Positions 21,840-35,013 of a stretch of DNA of 64,000 bases are shown in pieces. Source of the DNA: Eudromia elegans (lineage: Eukaryota; Chordata; Aves; Tinamiformes; Tinamidae); assembly GCA_003342815.1 (NCBI GenBank), contig PTEX01000298.1, positions 372,001 through 436,000 on the forward strand. Direction: 5' to 3'. Below the pieces are notes generated by a model that was not told the origin of the DNA, made no database searches, and worked only from the letters and a program-made list of their open reading frames with translations. How positions within the stretch are numbered: the first letter of the stretch is position 1; each line of letters begins with the position of its first letter. A program made the position numbers and the translations under genes.

Positions 21840-24800
21840 ATTTAATTTTAATTTTGTTTTTATCTTTTATTTTGACATTACTGTGATTAAGGAGGGAAGC
21901 CCCTCGTTGTCACTGATGGAAATCACCCATCGTTGCTGACGCGAGTGGGTTTCCCACTGGGGCACCCTCCTTTTGCTCCGTAAAAGACACGGAATCGGGA
22001 ATCCGTGGGGCAGAAGGCGAGCTAGACTTAGAGATTCCCAGGAGCCATTTGATAGTACGTACTTGCTTGAGAATTACGCATTTAGTTGGCTGTTTCAGGT
22101 GACACTTTGCTAATAGATGTTTTGCGGGCGTGCTTGTTTCGGAGACACCGTTGCCCACCGTTCCCAGCCTTCCCTTGGTGGCGGGAGGGCTGGGGGCAGC
22201 ATTGGGCGCAGGGCCGCGTCCCGCCGGGCTGTGCAGATCTCCAGGGATGGAGAAACTCGGCAGCGCCTTCCCGTCCACGCTGCGGGCTTGTGCTTCCCAT
22301 ATGCACGGTGTGGGGTACGGCAGGCACAACACCAGAACCAGCAATCCCATCGCAGCTTGCTCTCACCGCCTCAGAACACCGTCCATGGAGACTCTAAATT
22401 GTAATGTTCCCAGAAAAGTGCTTGCATAACGTGTACATTGGCCAGATGACTCATCCTATATGAATGTATGCTTTACATTCTCTAATTATATTAGCTAATA
22501 GAAAGCTTCTCTGTTTCACTAGCGCTCTTTATACTATTTCAGGTAATAAGATGATTCTTAAAAAACGGTTGTTTAAGAAATTGTTCTGCCTGATACTTTC
22601 AATAAATCTAAATAAATCTCAGGTAATAATGTTGGAAAATAGGTGAAGTCAAAAAAAGGAACTTTGACCACTAGATTTTTTTTTTTAACATAATCTTCCT
22701 CTTGATCAACCAACTGATAACTAAGTATCCTTAGTACAAGCTAGAAGAGGCAGAATTCCTGACAATCCTATAGGCAAATGAGATATAGAAACATCAGAAC
22801 AGTTTTCTCAAGCTGTGAGAAGGGGTCCTTGGCTTCATCCTGTTCGGAAAACACCAAGTCTGAGCGCAACGCCCCAAGTGCTGAGGCAAGGCCAAGGGAG
22901 ATCGGGAAGGCTTGAGGTCTTTCATTCAAACTGTTAAGCAAGATGCAAGTAGGAAATGGAGTTGTAAGACAAGGTTCTGCTAGGTCAAGGAAGAAGGATG
23001 ATAGAAACAAGGGAATTTTAATTGGGAATTTCTTCTGCAGGTATAACGGATCCTGTGGAAAGGTGAGGATACTCACCAAGAGAAGAAAGACAAGACACGT
23101 AGAGAGCCGGCGTGGAGGAGCAGGTCTGTCGTGTTGAGAAGTTCTGAGATGTCGTCATTATCTGTTGAATAAAAGTCTTCTAAATGCTTTTTTTTGGTGA
23201 TGTTCGGAAGTTCTGGGATTTCATGTAGAAAAGGAGTCTTTTACTTGGTTCATTCCAGAAGTTTCCAAGTGATAATAAGAGAATAATTCTTGAGATTATA
23301 ATAAAGATGCAGGAATTGCTGTACCAAAGAGTGAACTTAACAAGGGATTGACAGGAGGGTCTTCAGTGATTTTTCACTTCAGGGAGATGTACCTGAGTAT
23401 CTCAGAAGGGTCTGTGCAGCGTTCTGAGATTGCAGGCTGTGAGAAGAGTTATGATGCAAAGTCAAAAACCCCAGCCAGGGGTAAACTATATAGATATTGC
23501 AACATCACTAGCCCATGGACGGAACTGATATTTGTCAACGCTGCACTGGCTTGCTTGTGACTGATGGATAAAATTAGACTGAGAAAGAGGGAGAGATTGT
23601 GACATGACTAAGGGTGGAAGGACAAATAACCTGTGGAAAAGGTCCACAAGGAAGAGATTAGCCACTTGGAGTCTGCTGACGGGTCAGTCTTGTGGGCGTT
23701 GAGGATAAGAGTTTGCACACCTGATGCTCCTGGCAGCAGTTACTTTACTCTGTGTGCTGGTGGCACAAGTCAATAATTGTCTCCTGCATGGCAGGGGAAG
23801 AGAATTCTGTGTGAACTGCTGGTTGCAATGTAATTGCAGGGGATTTGTGCTGCCAAAATTTAGGAGGACCAGCAGGAGTGATCCCAACCCTCTCTGTGCT
23901 GCCTGACAGTATAGGGAGGTTGGGGACAGCAGTTTCCTAAAAATTGTTACCTCCTCCCTAATAATAATAAACATAATATAGATAAAATACTCAAATACTA
24001 TTGCAGACAGATAATTAGTCCAGAAGTTCCGTTTCCTTTTGCAGCTGCGTTTCTGCAACGTGACCTTTGGTCTTTCAACACTATCTGCATGAGTAAAAAT
24101 AACAAAGCATTTAACATTTCTGAGAAATACACTTGGAAAGTGTGTGAAAGTTCTGTCAAATTGCTCTACAAAAGCCATTGTCAGTTTACAATACTGTCTA
24201 TTTGACCAGAGCAACTGCATGTTCTGAATCTATGCTGTAATAATTTTTTCATTTCACACAAAATTCTCTGCTCTTACAAGCATAAACTTTGTTTTGTCTT
24301 CATTATTTATGAAAGTTATTTATGCTTCTAATAATTCGACCATCAAACCAGGCCTAGTTGTCTGCAAAAGAAGAAATATCACAGAAATATTATAGAAAAT
24401 ATTCAATATATGCATTATTCTGCTGATGAAGTATGGTATTGCTTTTCAGCCAGCCAGCCAGCCTTGAATCTCTCCTGGATGTAGCTGTAATTTATTGCCT
24501 TTGGTAACAAGCAGAAGACACTACTGCTTTCTTTCTGTTTGTAAGAGAAAAATAGGCTCGTTTCAGTGCTTATATACACGGATGAACATCTGTCCTTGCA
24601 ATTCCGGGTTGTTTTTGCATTATCATAAGGAAAAAAAGAACAATGACAAAACATTGTGCATAGTGACATGAAAAACATTCTGTATCTGATCTGAAATACA
24701 ACGTACAGTGCAAGAGCAGATCCCGAAACAGCCGAGCAAAGAGGCTGTGACTCTTATTTAAAACTTGGACCAGTGGCTTGCTTTTAATTCACTTGCTATC

Positions 24801-26220
24801 AGATGATTGTGGAATATTTATAAATTGCAGAATTGTGAAGTTTCTAGATCACCGAAGTGCAGTGAAGCTGGCCTCTTACTGTATGACCTCCCAAAGAGTT
24901 CTTCGAATAGATGCTATATATGGAATATGTATTTACTTCTCATTTGATAGTCTTCGTCTCTGAATTTTTGCACAATATGCTCTACATTCTGCTGAAAACA
25001 AAATGATGCTGAGTGGTCATTCTCTAAAAGCTAGATGCTCCCTCAGAAACCAGAATATTTAATCAGCTTGATCCTCTGTCTTGTAAACTGTCCTAGGGAT
25101 AGAGAGAGCTCACTATCCGGTTTAAACAAAATATGTGGCGTGATTCCTGTAAAGATAACTGTATGTTGTCCACATAGCACTCATATTCATATCTTGTTTA
25201 TTTTAAAAATCTTACTCTGAAAATAATCCAATCCCAGCTTAATATTAGTTTTAACAACTACCAAGGCTACTTTATATCATATATAATTAACCAGATGTAC
25301 ATTCATTTGAGGGTAGAAGGGAAGCAATTCTGTGATTTTTAATTAGAAAACACCTTCAGTTATCTGCTTTAGCAGTATAAAGACTTTTGGTTATTTACAA
25401 ATAAGTGTTTTTTTAAAGAGCAGAACCCCTGCCCACTAGTACTGCCAGGTCCTTCTGCTTGTTGTTTACACTAAGTCTAATTCCTAGAGACAAAAGATTA
25501 TATTGGTTTTCGTGTAAAAACTAGGCTGTATCTAATGCACTTTCCCGAAAAATAAGGAAAATGTGACTCTATAATACTCCTGATGTACAAAAACTTAGTC
25601 AAAGGTAATTCCTTAGAAACAGTGGGTTCCAACTCCCTGTATTTTGTAACTACTTCAGTTCTTGACATTTGCTATCCCATGTTGTTTTAGCTGCCTTTTT
25701 AGCTTCCTAATGCTGTGAGACAAACAGTGTTTTTACATTAATACAACAATGAATCACTTCTTCCTGAGCTTCATGCTGCCTTCTCAGGGTCACTAACACA
25801 CACTATGTTCCAAGTATTGAGGCTCAGGATAGAAAGAATTGAGAAAAGAATAGCATACATGTAAAGATATCAAAACTATAATTGAATTTACCACAAACTT
25901 TATATTTCTCAACTCTTACAAAACAGACATTATTCCCAGTCTTAGTTAAATTATTCCTGAACCTGACTCCTCTAAAAGTCAGGTTACACCTCTTGGGAAC
26001 AGTGACAAACATATGGGGACTCTGGGTATCAGCCCTAGTGTTCTGAAGGGCAGGAGCATAGGGGAAGCCAGCCTGTCAAGGCAGGCAGGTAGGATGCCAC
26101 AAAGGATATGGGAAATAATAGAAAGGAAGACGTCAGTGGTTTTCAAAACAAGTACAAAAATCCAGTATTTGTTACAGCTGAAAATCTTCAGTTACAACAG
26201 GTTGCAGATTAGTGTAACAT
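21840..26220. other. Gene-poor sequence upstream of OSGIN2
   Basis: No recognised gene. Several modest open frames overlap in GC-richer DNA at 22080-22430. A 178-codon minus frame spans 23684-24220 without a recognisable domain. Bases 22780-23930 have a somewhat different texture, with few poly-A/T runs and an AATAAA near 23170. That stretch could be an old retroelement, but I see no diagnostic motif. Confidence 0.45.
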
Positions 26221-26224
26221 GGGT

Positions 26225-26362
26225 TCATAGAATCACAGACTGGTTGAGGTTGGAAGGGACCTTTGGAGATCATCTAGTCCAACCCCAGTGCACACACAAG
26301 GTCACCTAAAGCACAGGGCACAGGGTGGCAACCAAGGTGAAGATCTCCAGAGAAGGAGATTG
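26225..26362 (-). mobile_element. CR1 LINE 3' fragment
   Basis: Reverse-oriented CR1 tail: tcatagaatcacag, then ttggaagggacct, atcatctagtccaacc and gatctccagagaagg. It covers the 3' UTR and the last few codons only. It has diverged more than the copies at 33-47 kb, so it is an older insertion. Confidence 0.92.
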
Positions 26363-28325
26363 CAGCCTATTTTTTTTCCTGATAACTCCTGAATTTCTCC
26401 CTCCTTCAGTCCATTCAGAACACAGCTCTTATAATCATCCTAATGCTTTTTCTATTTCACACATTTCTTTGAATCACACTTTTAGTGTGTGTGCGTGACC
26501 CAAATGGGAGTGAAGGAGGGGGTGGAAGAGAAGCATCATAGCAATGGTATTTAGCAGTTAAAGATCCAACATCCAGGAATAGCCCTTAAAAGGTATTAAG
26601 CTAACAAGGAAAGTAAATGTGTTCAGTCATTGAACTGGATAATGTAATTACTCACTGGGTCTTATTAGAAAAACAATTGTTCCTCTTTGCTGTTTTTCCT
26701 CTTGTTTGCCCTACTTACTTGTAGCATTTTATTTCAGATTATATTCTGACAGGAGCCATGCCAGCCTGTGAGCTTGTGTGGTAGAAACCATCCTGGAGCC
26801 TGGATTCTGATTCAATTCAATTAGCCGTGCTGTGAACCAAGCTCAGTAAATGAAAATAGGAAAAAGAAAAAGCATATCTGATCAAAATATGCAGGGGGAA
26901 AAGTGCAGTTCCAGCCAATGTGGCATTTTAGTAATCCTTGTAACCACTTAAATAGCATCAAGTCCCACATTTAGTATAGGTGAGAACTTGTTTTGTTTGA
27001 TTCTGTTGCAAGATGATCTCAATCTCTTTTCCCTTTTTTAAACCTATCACTCTAACTTCTTAAAGATGACCAATAAGAATCAAAAGTGGCAAAAAGGGTT
27101 TTTTTGTTTGTTTGTTTGTTTTTTCTTCTCTTGCTTGTGATTTAGAGCTATGTTACAGCAGGGGAGGCACAACTGAGTTAGGGGACGTTAGTCCCATTGT
27201 CCAAAACCCTTTACATATTTATTGCAAGCCTGCTGACTTGTCCTTGTATGGACATCAAAGGAAACCAAAAGAAAAGCTGCACTAAAGGTTTTGTCCCTTT
27301 AAATACTAGATTTCTAAATTTTAAGAATAACACAGTCCCCACTCACTGTCAGACTGGTTATAGCTACTCCTCCTTAGCAACTGCAATATAATGTTATCCA
27401 CATTTGACAGTTATGTATGAACATGCATATTATTATTTTGATGGTCAAAAATATCAATTGCTTCATATCTGTAAAAGATGAAAGGCTACAAGGATGACAA
27501 AATTTAAATAATGAAACAAGATTTATGACCAATAAATAATGGAATACAAGAGTGGAAAGAGGTTGCAGGTTACAACAGTAGGAAAGGAAAGAGAATTCAA
27601 GTCATTTGTGTGCCCTTGGTTGTGGTTTAACAACACACAAGTGTTCAAAGAAATGATAAAAAACATCCTCAACAGCAAAACAGCCAATGAAGAGGTACTG
27701 CAAAAGCTTCAGAAAAGACTGTAGGAGTTTCTGTCATGGACCAAATGTATTATCTGGCCCCTTATAGGTGTGCCTAAACATAACCTTTCTCATTCTTTTA
27801 TAACTTTTTTTCTGTCTCTTTTTTTTTTTTTTTCCCCCCACCAAAGCGTGCTTAACCTTTTAAATGGAATACCACTTGCTTTTTATTTTATGTGCATTGG
27901 GGAGTAAAATGGGATTTGAATTAGGTCATGACCTGGCAAATTTTTTGAAAGTTTTTGCCAATAATACCTCTCTCTGTAGCATTGGCTGTGCATTTTTAAA
28001 GACCAGTTTGAGAAAACATGTACCTAAAAACACATACATAGTTAAGTATTGGCTATATGTCTTCCTATCAAAGGGTAAATGGATTACTCCGAATAGCCCA
28101 CAATCCACAATGAAGTGCGTTGCAGTCTATCTTACCTATCATGTTATTCCAGCGCTGAAAATGCTGATCTTTTTTCAGCAGATTGTAGACCAAAATTAAT
28201 CACTTGGCCACCTCCTACTCGTGTTTTGTGACTGCAGCCTGTGATTTCAATTATGTAGTTTTTCTTCAACTGTGAGAGTACAAAAAAGCTTCAGAAGTAG
28301 AAGAGACCTGGGAACTTCCTCCCTT

Positions 28326-28378
28326 CAGAACAGGCTATTGCATTACATCTTCAGAACAGGCTTCTTGCATTACATCTG
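28326..28378. repeat. Two-copy tandem duplication (about 26-27 bp unit)
   Basis: The unit cttcagaacaggct followed by ttgcattacat is repeated directly. The copies differ by one or two bases and a small indel. Confidence 0.7.
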
Positions 28379-28566
28379 CATAAGCAACACAGCACTGGTG
28401 AAACTACGTAAGAAAGTCGAAATGGGCAAACAGAACTATGAAGCATTAACTCCTGCCAGCATTGAAACTTCCTTCACTTTAGCAGGTGATGTCAAAAAAC
28501 CTCCACTAAAATAAAAGAATAATAAAAAGAGAGCAATTAGATTACTGGAGAAGGGAATTCAAGTGT

Positions 28567-28655
28567 AATGGATATTTAATTATGTAATGGATATTTAATT
28601 AATAACCTTTATTAATAATTAAGGGTAATTAATAATAATTAATAATAATTAATAC
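28567..28655. repeat. AT-rich duplication and (TAATAAT)-type repeat
   Basis: A directly repeated taatggatatttaatta unit is followed by multiple taattaataa units. This is low-complexity DNA with slippage-type structure and no coding potential. Confidence 0.75.
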
Positions 28656-30406
28656 CCTTGCAAAAGCTTACAACAAATGTTATGTACTTTTCTAGTGCAT
28701 ACACGATTATTGTCATCACTCCTGTGTCATCTAAGTGCTGAATTCTGCAGGCTTCGAAGGAAGATCTGTGTTCACTTCTTTGCTTGTACAACATCTAGTA
28801 CCATTAGACCTTGGTCTTGATTGCAATCCCAGACAATACATGGACATATTTACTTTAATTTTTTAAAATTTTTTAATTCGTATTTACTTTAAATGAGTAA
28901 GCAGCACTGACTACCAGACAAAATCAGTAATATCCTCCAGACTCTATTGATCTCAGTAGTCATAAACAGTTTGCTTGTGATCGAATATACTGGTTTGCAT
29001 CTTCCAAGAGTATTTTGGGGTAAGTGCTTGATGAAGATATCGTTAATAGGCTTCCCAGTGGGATTGCAACAAAATGTGTTGGGCTAAGTTAACATAAACT
29101 ATTGGCCCACAAGCAGACCTAGACCTTAATTTTACATGTTCTTACAGGGCTTAGTTTTTCCAGTACAGTTTTCTTTTGGGCTTGGTAATATGTATAGGTC
29201 TCTACACTCGGTTAAAGAAACCCCATGTTTTACTACTGGAATAGCAGTGGGAAAGACTTGTCACTTGATAATGGCTTTATTCAACCTTGCTGAAAACGTT
29301 AAGTCCAGTAACAATAAAGGCTTAACTGTTCTCCTGCCAACCAACTGCTCTGTGCATGTCCCAGCAAACAATTGGAAGCTTTTAGCCTTTCAATCCATGG
29401 AAGACGGAGCTACTCAGGAATGCGGGCAGGAGCTCCAGCTCCGAGCGCACGCCCTGCGCTGCCTGAGGAAGGCCCGGAATGCCCCTCCTGTAGGGAGCAT
29501 TAGCCTAGAAAAAAGAAAGAAAAGCAAGATTTTGTCTGCTTAGAATCTAATTTGGGGAGTTTTTTTGCAGCGCTAAATGACTAGTCGTAATTAAGACTAA
29601 TTCTTAGCAGGAAAAACAGTTTTTTTGTTATGTTTAATTGATAGACTATAGGTGCTTGTAATTTTATTGTTTATTTCATCTGATCTAATTTATTGCTGCT
29701 CTTCTCCTGCTATGTTCTTTACAAAAATAGTTTCCCCACATCATTAACTATTCATGACTTTGATTTTAATACTTGAAGATACACTGGTTTAGATATCATA
29801 CAGCCTGCTCCTCCCAATAGATGAACTTGTATTATCTATTCAGTCCCTTTTTCTAATCCTTTTATCTCAACAACTCAATATATGAACATCAGTGTTCGGG
29901 TTACTCTTTTAAGTTTTTACATTACATGTAGCTTTTCTGATTCTCTCTGTCATTAATGGTAGTACCTCTCATTTAATTGTTACTATTCATTGTAATTCAT
30001 GTAATACATATAGTTTAGAAACATTTCAGCTGAAAACAAAAAAAACTTTATCAAGTTAACAAATTATCTGTTAATCTTACCAAAATATAACTGTTAACAG
30101 CAGCAGTCAAAATCTACTGGATTTTTCTCTGTTTTTTTTCTTAGATTGTTACGCAAAAGTTTAAAATAATCCTTGCAGCTCCACCAGCCACAATTTTGCC
30201 TCTTCTCCCAACAGCAGCAGTGGATTTTCATACTGAACATGGAAGAACGTTAGAAAGGTCTTTTTACAGATACCGTCAGGCAACGACAGAGCTGAGTGAG
30301 AACGTGTCATAGGTTTCAGTACAGAAAGCGCAGTGTGTTTCCATAGTGTTCTCCTCAGAAGCTGATGAGCTGTTGTCTACCTGTGCTGTTCTGATACGCA
30401 CTTGCA

Positions 30407-30432
30407 CAGTCGCTCCATAAGTCGCTCCATAA
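30407..30432. repeat. 12-bp direct duplication
   Basis: agtcgctccata occurs twice in immediate succession. A minor slippage duplication. Confidence 0.7.
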
Positions 30433-33400
30433 GGTCGGGGCCACTTGTGGAGAGAGGGCCTTGGGGTCTGGCCTGTCCTCGTTTCGCTCGTGCCTGGCAC
30501 CGGCCCCTGGAAGTCAATGGACGGTGGTGCACACAGCGCTTGCGAGGTGTTCAGAGCAGCAGCGCTCAAGTTACTACTCTGAGTTGGACAAGTGGTCCTG
30601 GGGTGCTTTATACCAGCAAGGATTTCTTGTGGTTTGCTCCCAGAAGAATATTTGAACATCTGGTAACAATCCCCTTGCGGAACATGCTCTTTTTTCTTGA
30701 GTTATTCCAATGTGCTATTGTATATTTGGGGAGTTAGTTTAGGCTCTTGGGATCTTTTTATAGTTTTTCTATGTTTTTAATGGAAGTAAATCATTGGGGC
30801 TCCCATTACAACTTGTGTTGCATCCTGATCAAAAGTTTTACATCCCATCAGAGTAAAAAGCAGTACTGCAGATGCCCAGGCTAGATTCATCTAATCTCCT
30901 AGGAAAAAATCTTTCCATAGCTGTATCCAGAAGAGAAAAAATGCTTTGTTGGGGCCAAAATCACATACTCGGTGCTGCCAATGTGCAACTCCCAGGCAAA
31001 CTGAAATGTTTCACAGCAGCCTTAAGACGCTACGGTGCTGGGGGCAATGAGGCATTAGGCCAGTGCTAGAATCGCTCTTTGTGTTAGAATAACAGCATAT
31101 CCCTTTGAGAGGGTTATGGCAATGTTTTCAAAGATGTTCACACTGGTAATTGGATTTCTTTAAAGAAAAATAATGCTGTAGACTGCAAAAACACATCCAC
31201 GGGGAGTATTCCCTTCGTGTTTGGGATCTGATCCTGAGCTGCTTGAATGTCGTCTTGTATCCAGTGCCTGGGAGGCATTTGGACATCATTTAGCCTCTGA
31301 CCTCTAACCTTCGCTCTCAATAAGCAGAAAACCAAACATTGTGCACAGAACACTGGGAAGACAGAGCTGCGGCTGCATCATTCCCAAACGAATCCCTACA
31401 GGAGAGGAGTTTCCCCGCTTTAAACAAGAGATGCTCTTATTTATTACTAGCAAGGACAGGGCTGAAAAGAACAATTGCTCTTTGTATAGAGATGCTTTGT
31501 TTAACTTGTTTAGTGGATTGATCCCTTCAAAATTGCTAATTAGCTGAATTGTGATTAATATGACTCAAATGACTGAAAAAGTCTCACAGTCTCATGATCG
31601 CGGGGCTTTGCAGCTGGCTGTTCCACCAGGGCCACTTACTCAGCTGGTAAGTAAAGAGGGATTTGGCCCAGAAGGAAAAACAAAACCAGAAGTGCACATT
31701 GTTCAAACTGATAATGAAGGGAGTGTTCTCAGCATAACATTTTAATATCTCCCATGGTTGTAAATACTCCAGAGAAGTTTCTCTGGAAAAAATACACCCG
31801 TTACAAAATTAATAGACAGAAGAGATCAATAGCAGAAGAGACTCTTTTCAGTACTGAGTTACCCAGCGCACTCTCAAGTCTATTACTTGCGATAAAAAAT
31901 CTAGTATAAAGCATATATGTTTGCCTGCACTATTATTTTACAAGTAACTCCTACAATTATGTGGTATCAGTCAGCACACCTTTATTTTCAGTGTGTTATC
32001 ACAACATCCCATATTGTTCATGATCATTTAGAAATAAAGTGTAACATATTTTGCTCCCCTTACTAGTCCATGTGTCAAATCTCGTTTTCCTTTCAGGGAC
32101 TTGTGCTCTTCCCTTCCCACAAAACAAACCATTGACCCTGCTTGGTCTGTTAAACTGGCCGGCTGGGACGGTGAATTGCTGGACTGCTTTCTCACCAGTA
32201 TGGCCGTTTGTTGTTCCATATGAGCCAGCTGAGCTCAGCTTAAATTACTCAAGCTGCAGTTGGAAGTAAATGGTGTTTAGCAGGCACGTTTTTTCCTTGA
32301 AGCCCTTAGTCCAGACTTTCTTTCAGTCAAAAACATTTGGATTTTTTTTTTCTACAACCACTGCCCACTGAGAGCAGCTATTAGACTGGAGCAGAAGGGC
32401 GATAGGAAAAAATACAAGAACATGGAAATAAAGAGTAGTTCCTGAGAGGTAAATTACAGCTTCATAAAGAAATTGTCTACCACTAGGGTATAACTGTCAG
32501 TTGACAGCAGAACACATGCTTAAGGGCAAAAGTCACCTTTGCCAGACAGATCATACGAACAATTCTGCCAAAGCAATGTGAGTTGTTTGCATAAAGCTGG
32601 GGGATGCTGTGCCCGTATCAGAGTTGCTGGTTTATGCAGCTACATTTCTGTAAGGATTCTCAGTTTTATCAACCTTATCAGCCTCTGATTCTTTTGTTTT
32701 TATTACTCTTGAAAAAAAATGCTGTTTTCAAGGTTACTACAGGGTTTCTTCACTGATTCTCAGTTCAAATGCCGTACCAGAATCTACCTGGGATCTACCT
32801 GCATGTGACATAAGGCATCTACTGTCACTGCAGGTAAATAAAGTGATCCTTACACACAGCAATAAGTGTGTGTTTGCTCTGCTGCTAGTCCGGAGTTAGG
32901 TCAGCTCTCTGAAAGCAGGAGAGCTCTGTAAGCGAAATGCTGATATGTCCGAGAAATCCCGTGTGCCACTCAGAGGGCATTACTAACGGAAGAACAAAAC
33001 TACTTTAACGGAGAGCTTCACAAAGTGACAAACTGTCTGTGCCCATCAACAGATCCTAGTTGTATTTTAAATGAGAAATATGGCCTACCTATTAATATAT
33101 TGTTGCACTATCTGCTTGTAGTCAGAAATAGGAATGAGAGTATACCTGCCCAAATGACAGTAAACAAAAATGGTGTTCATGCAAATACTTCCAGATTTTA
33201 GTCTGCAAGTCTTAGAAAAGTTCATACCAATAGAGGAGCCATTAAACTGAAGGCAGCAAGATGTTCAAGACAGCAGTCTGTTGTACAAGTATCTCTAATA
33301 ATTCCTTTTGGGATGGGGAAATGATGAACTTTGAGGTGATGCTCCAACACAGGCCACGCTTTCCCTGTAGCTGCAAAGGGTTTTTGCTTAGATCCCAGGC

Positions 33401-33439
33401 CTTGTCTAATGCTGCTTTCACAAGATGCCACATAATGGC

Positions 33440-35013
33440 ATAATGGTTAGAGAGCACCTGAGGAAACTCAACACCCACAAATCCATGGGCCCCGATGGGA
33501 TGCACCCCAGAGTGCTACGTGAGCTGGCAGATGTCATAGCCGAGCCGCTCTCCATCATCTTTGAAAGGTCCTGGAGAACGGGGGAGGTGCCGGAGGACTG
33601 GAGGAAAGCCAATGTCACCCCGGTCTTCAAAAAGGCAAGAAGGAGGAGCCGGGCAACTACAGGCTGGTGAGCCTGACCTCTGTCCCTGGGAAGGTGATGG
33701 AGCAGCTCATCCTGACTGCTGTTTCCAGGCACATGAAGGAGAAGAAGGTGCTCAGGAGTAGCCAGCATGGGTTCACCAAGGGGAGATCATGCTTGACTAA
33801 CCTGATAGCCTTCTATGATGGGGTGACTAGATGGATAGATGAGGGCAGAGCGGTGGATGTCATCTATCTGGACTTCAGTAAGGCTTTTGACACCGTCCCT
33901 CACGGCATCCTCCTGGGCAAGCTCCAGAAGAGTGGGTTAGATGAGTGGACAGTGAGGTGGATTAGGAACTGGCTAAATGACAGGGCCCAGAGAGTAGTAA
34001 TCAGCGGTGCCGAGTCCAGCTGGAGGCCTGTGGATAGTGGTATCCCCCAGGGGTCAGTCCTTGGTCCGGTCCTGTTCAATTTATTCATTAACGACCTGGA
34101 TGAAGGGATGGAGTGCTCCCTCAGCAAGTTTGCTGATGACACTAAGCTGGGAGGAATAGCTGACAGCCCTGAGGGCTGTGCTGCCATCCAGAGGGACCTG
34201 GACAGACTGGACAGCTGGGCGGCGAGTAACCTCATGAAGTTCAACAAGGGCAAGTGTAGGGTCCTGCACCTGGGGAGGAATAACCCTAGACATGCCTACA
34301 GGCTGGGGACCGACCTCCTGGAGAGCAGCCCCGCAGAGAGGGACCTGGGCGTCATGGTGGATGACAAGTTGACCATGAGGCAGCAGTGTGCCCTCGTGGC
34401 CAAGAAGGCCAATGGGATCTTGGGGTGCATTAAGCAGAGCGTCTCCAGCAGGTCGAGGGAGGTGATTCTGCCCCTCTACTCAGCCCTGGTGAGGCCGCAC
34501 CTCGAGTACTGTGTGCAGTTCTGGGCTCCCCAGTGCAGGAGGGACGTGGAGCTTCTAGAGAGAGTCCAGTGCAGGGCCACAAAGATGATTAGGGGCCTGG
34601 AACATCTTCCCTATGAACAAAGGCTGAGAGAGCTGGGCCTCTTCAGCCTGCAGAAGAGAAGACTGAGAGGGGACCTGATTAATGTATATAAATATCTCAA
34701 GACAGGGAGTGAGGAGGAGGGGGCTGGCCTCTTCTCAGTGGTGGCCAGTGATAGAACTAGGGGAAATGGCCAAAAATTGAGGCACCAAAAGTTCCACAGG
34801 AACTTGAGGAAGAATTTCTTAACGGTGAGGGTGACAGAGCACTGGAACAGGCTGCCCAGAGAGGTGGTGGAGTCTCCTTCTCTGGAGATCTTCCAAACCC
34901 GCCTGGACATCACCCTGTGCCACATGCTCTAGGGGACCCTGCGTGTGCAGGGGGGTTGGACTAGATGACCTCTACAGTTCCCCTTCCAACCCTAGCCATA
35001 CTATGATTCTATG
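33440..35013 (+). mobile_element. CR1 LINE, 5'-truncated copy A (RT domain and 3' end)
   Basis: CR1 is a non-LTR retrotransposon copied by target-primed reverse transcription; most genomic copies are 5'-truncated. This copy begins within the reverse transcriptase (K-S-M-G-P-D-G), covers the RT palm, and ends with the CR1 tail gattctatga at about 35013. It is the longest CR1 in the window. A one-base loss near 33633 breaks the RT frame. Flanking target-site duplications are not obvious, as is normal for CR1. Confidence 0.96.
33667..34932 (+). pseudogene. CR1 reverse transcriptase, partial ORF2
   Basis: A 421-codon frame contains the RT core: D-F-S-K-A-F-D (first catalytic Asp region), the [11 protein letters not shown] block and F-A-D-D-T-K, the YxDD-type catalytic pair seen as FADD in CR1. 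It continues through the C-terminal thumb-like region ([15 protein letters not shown]) to a stop at the usual CR1 position. The N-terminal endonuclease half and the start of RT are absent or frameshifted near 33633, so it cannot be an autonomous element. The long undisturbed frame indicates a fairly young insertion. Confidence 0.95.

Larger units (their letters stand above)
26363..33430. other. Gene-poor intergenic DNA
   Basis: Mostly AT-rich unique sequence. It contains a (TTTG)n stretch near 27100-27122, AT-rich and TAA-type repeats at 28560-28655, and small tandem duplications near 28326-28378 and 30408-30432. Open frames at 27864-28199 and 29136-29543 (plus) have no recognised domain. No exon of a known gene was identified. 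Confidence 0.45.

Noticed and set aside
27864-28199. 111-codon plus frame
   Set aside because: Low-complexity hydrophobic translation of AT-rich DNA with no domain or neighbouring exons.
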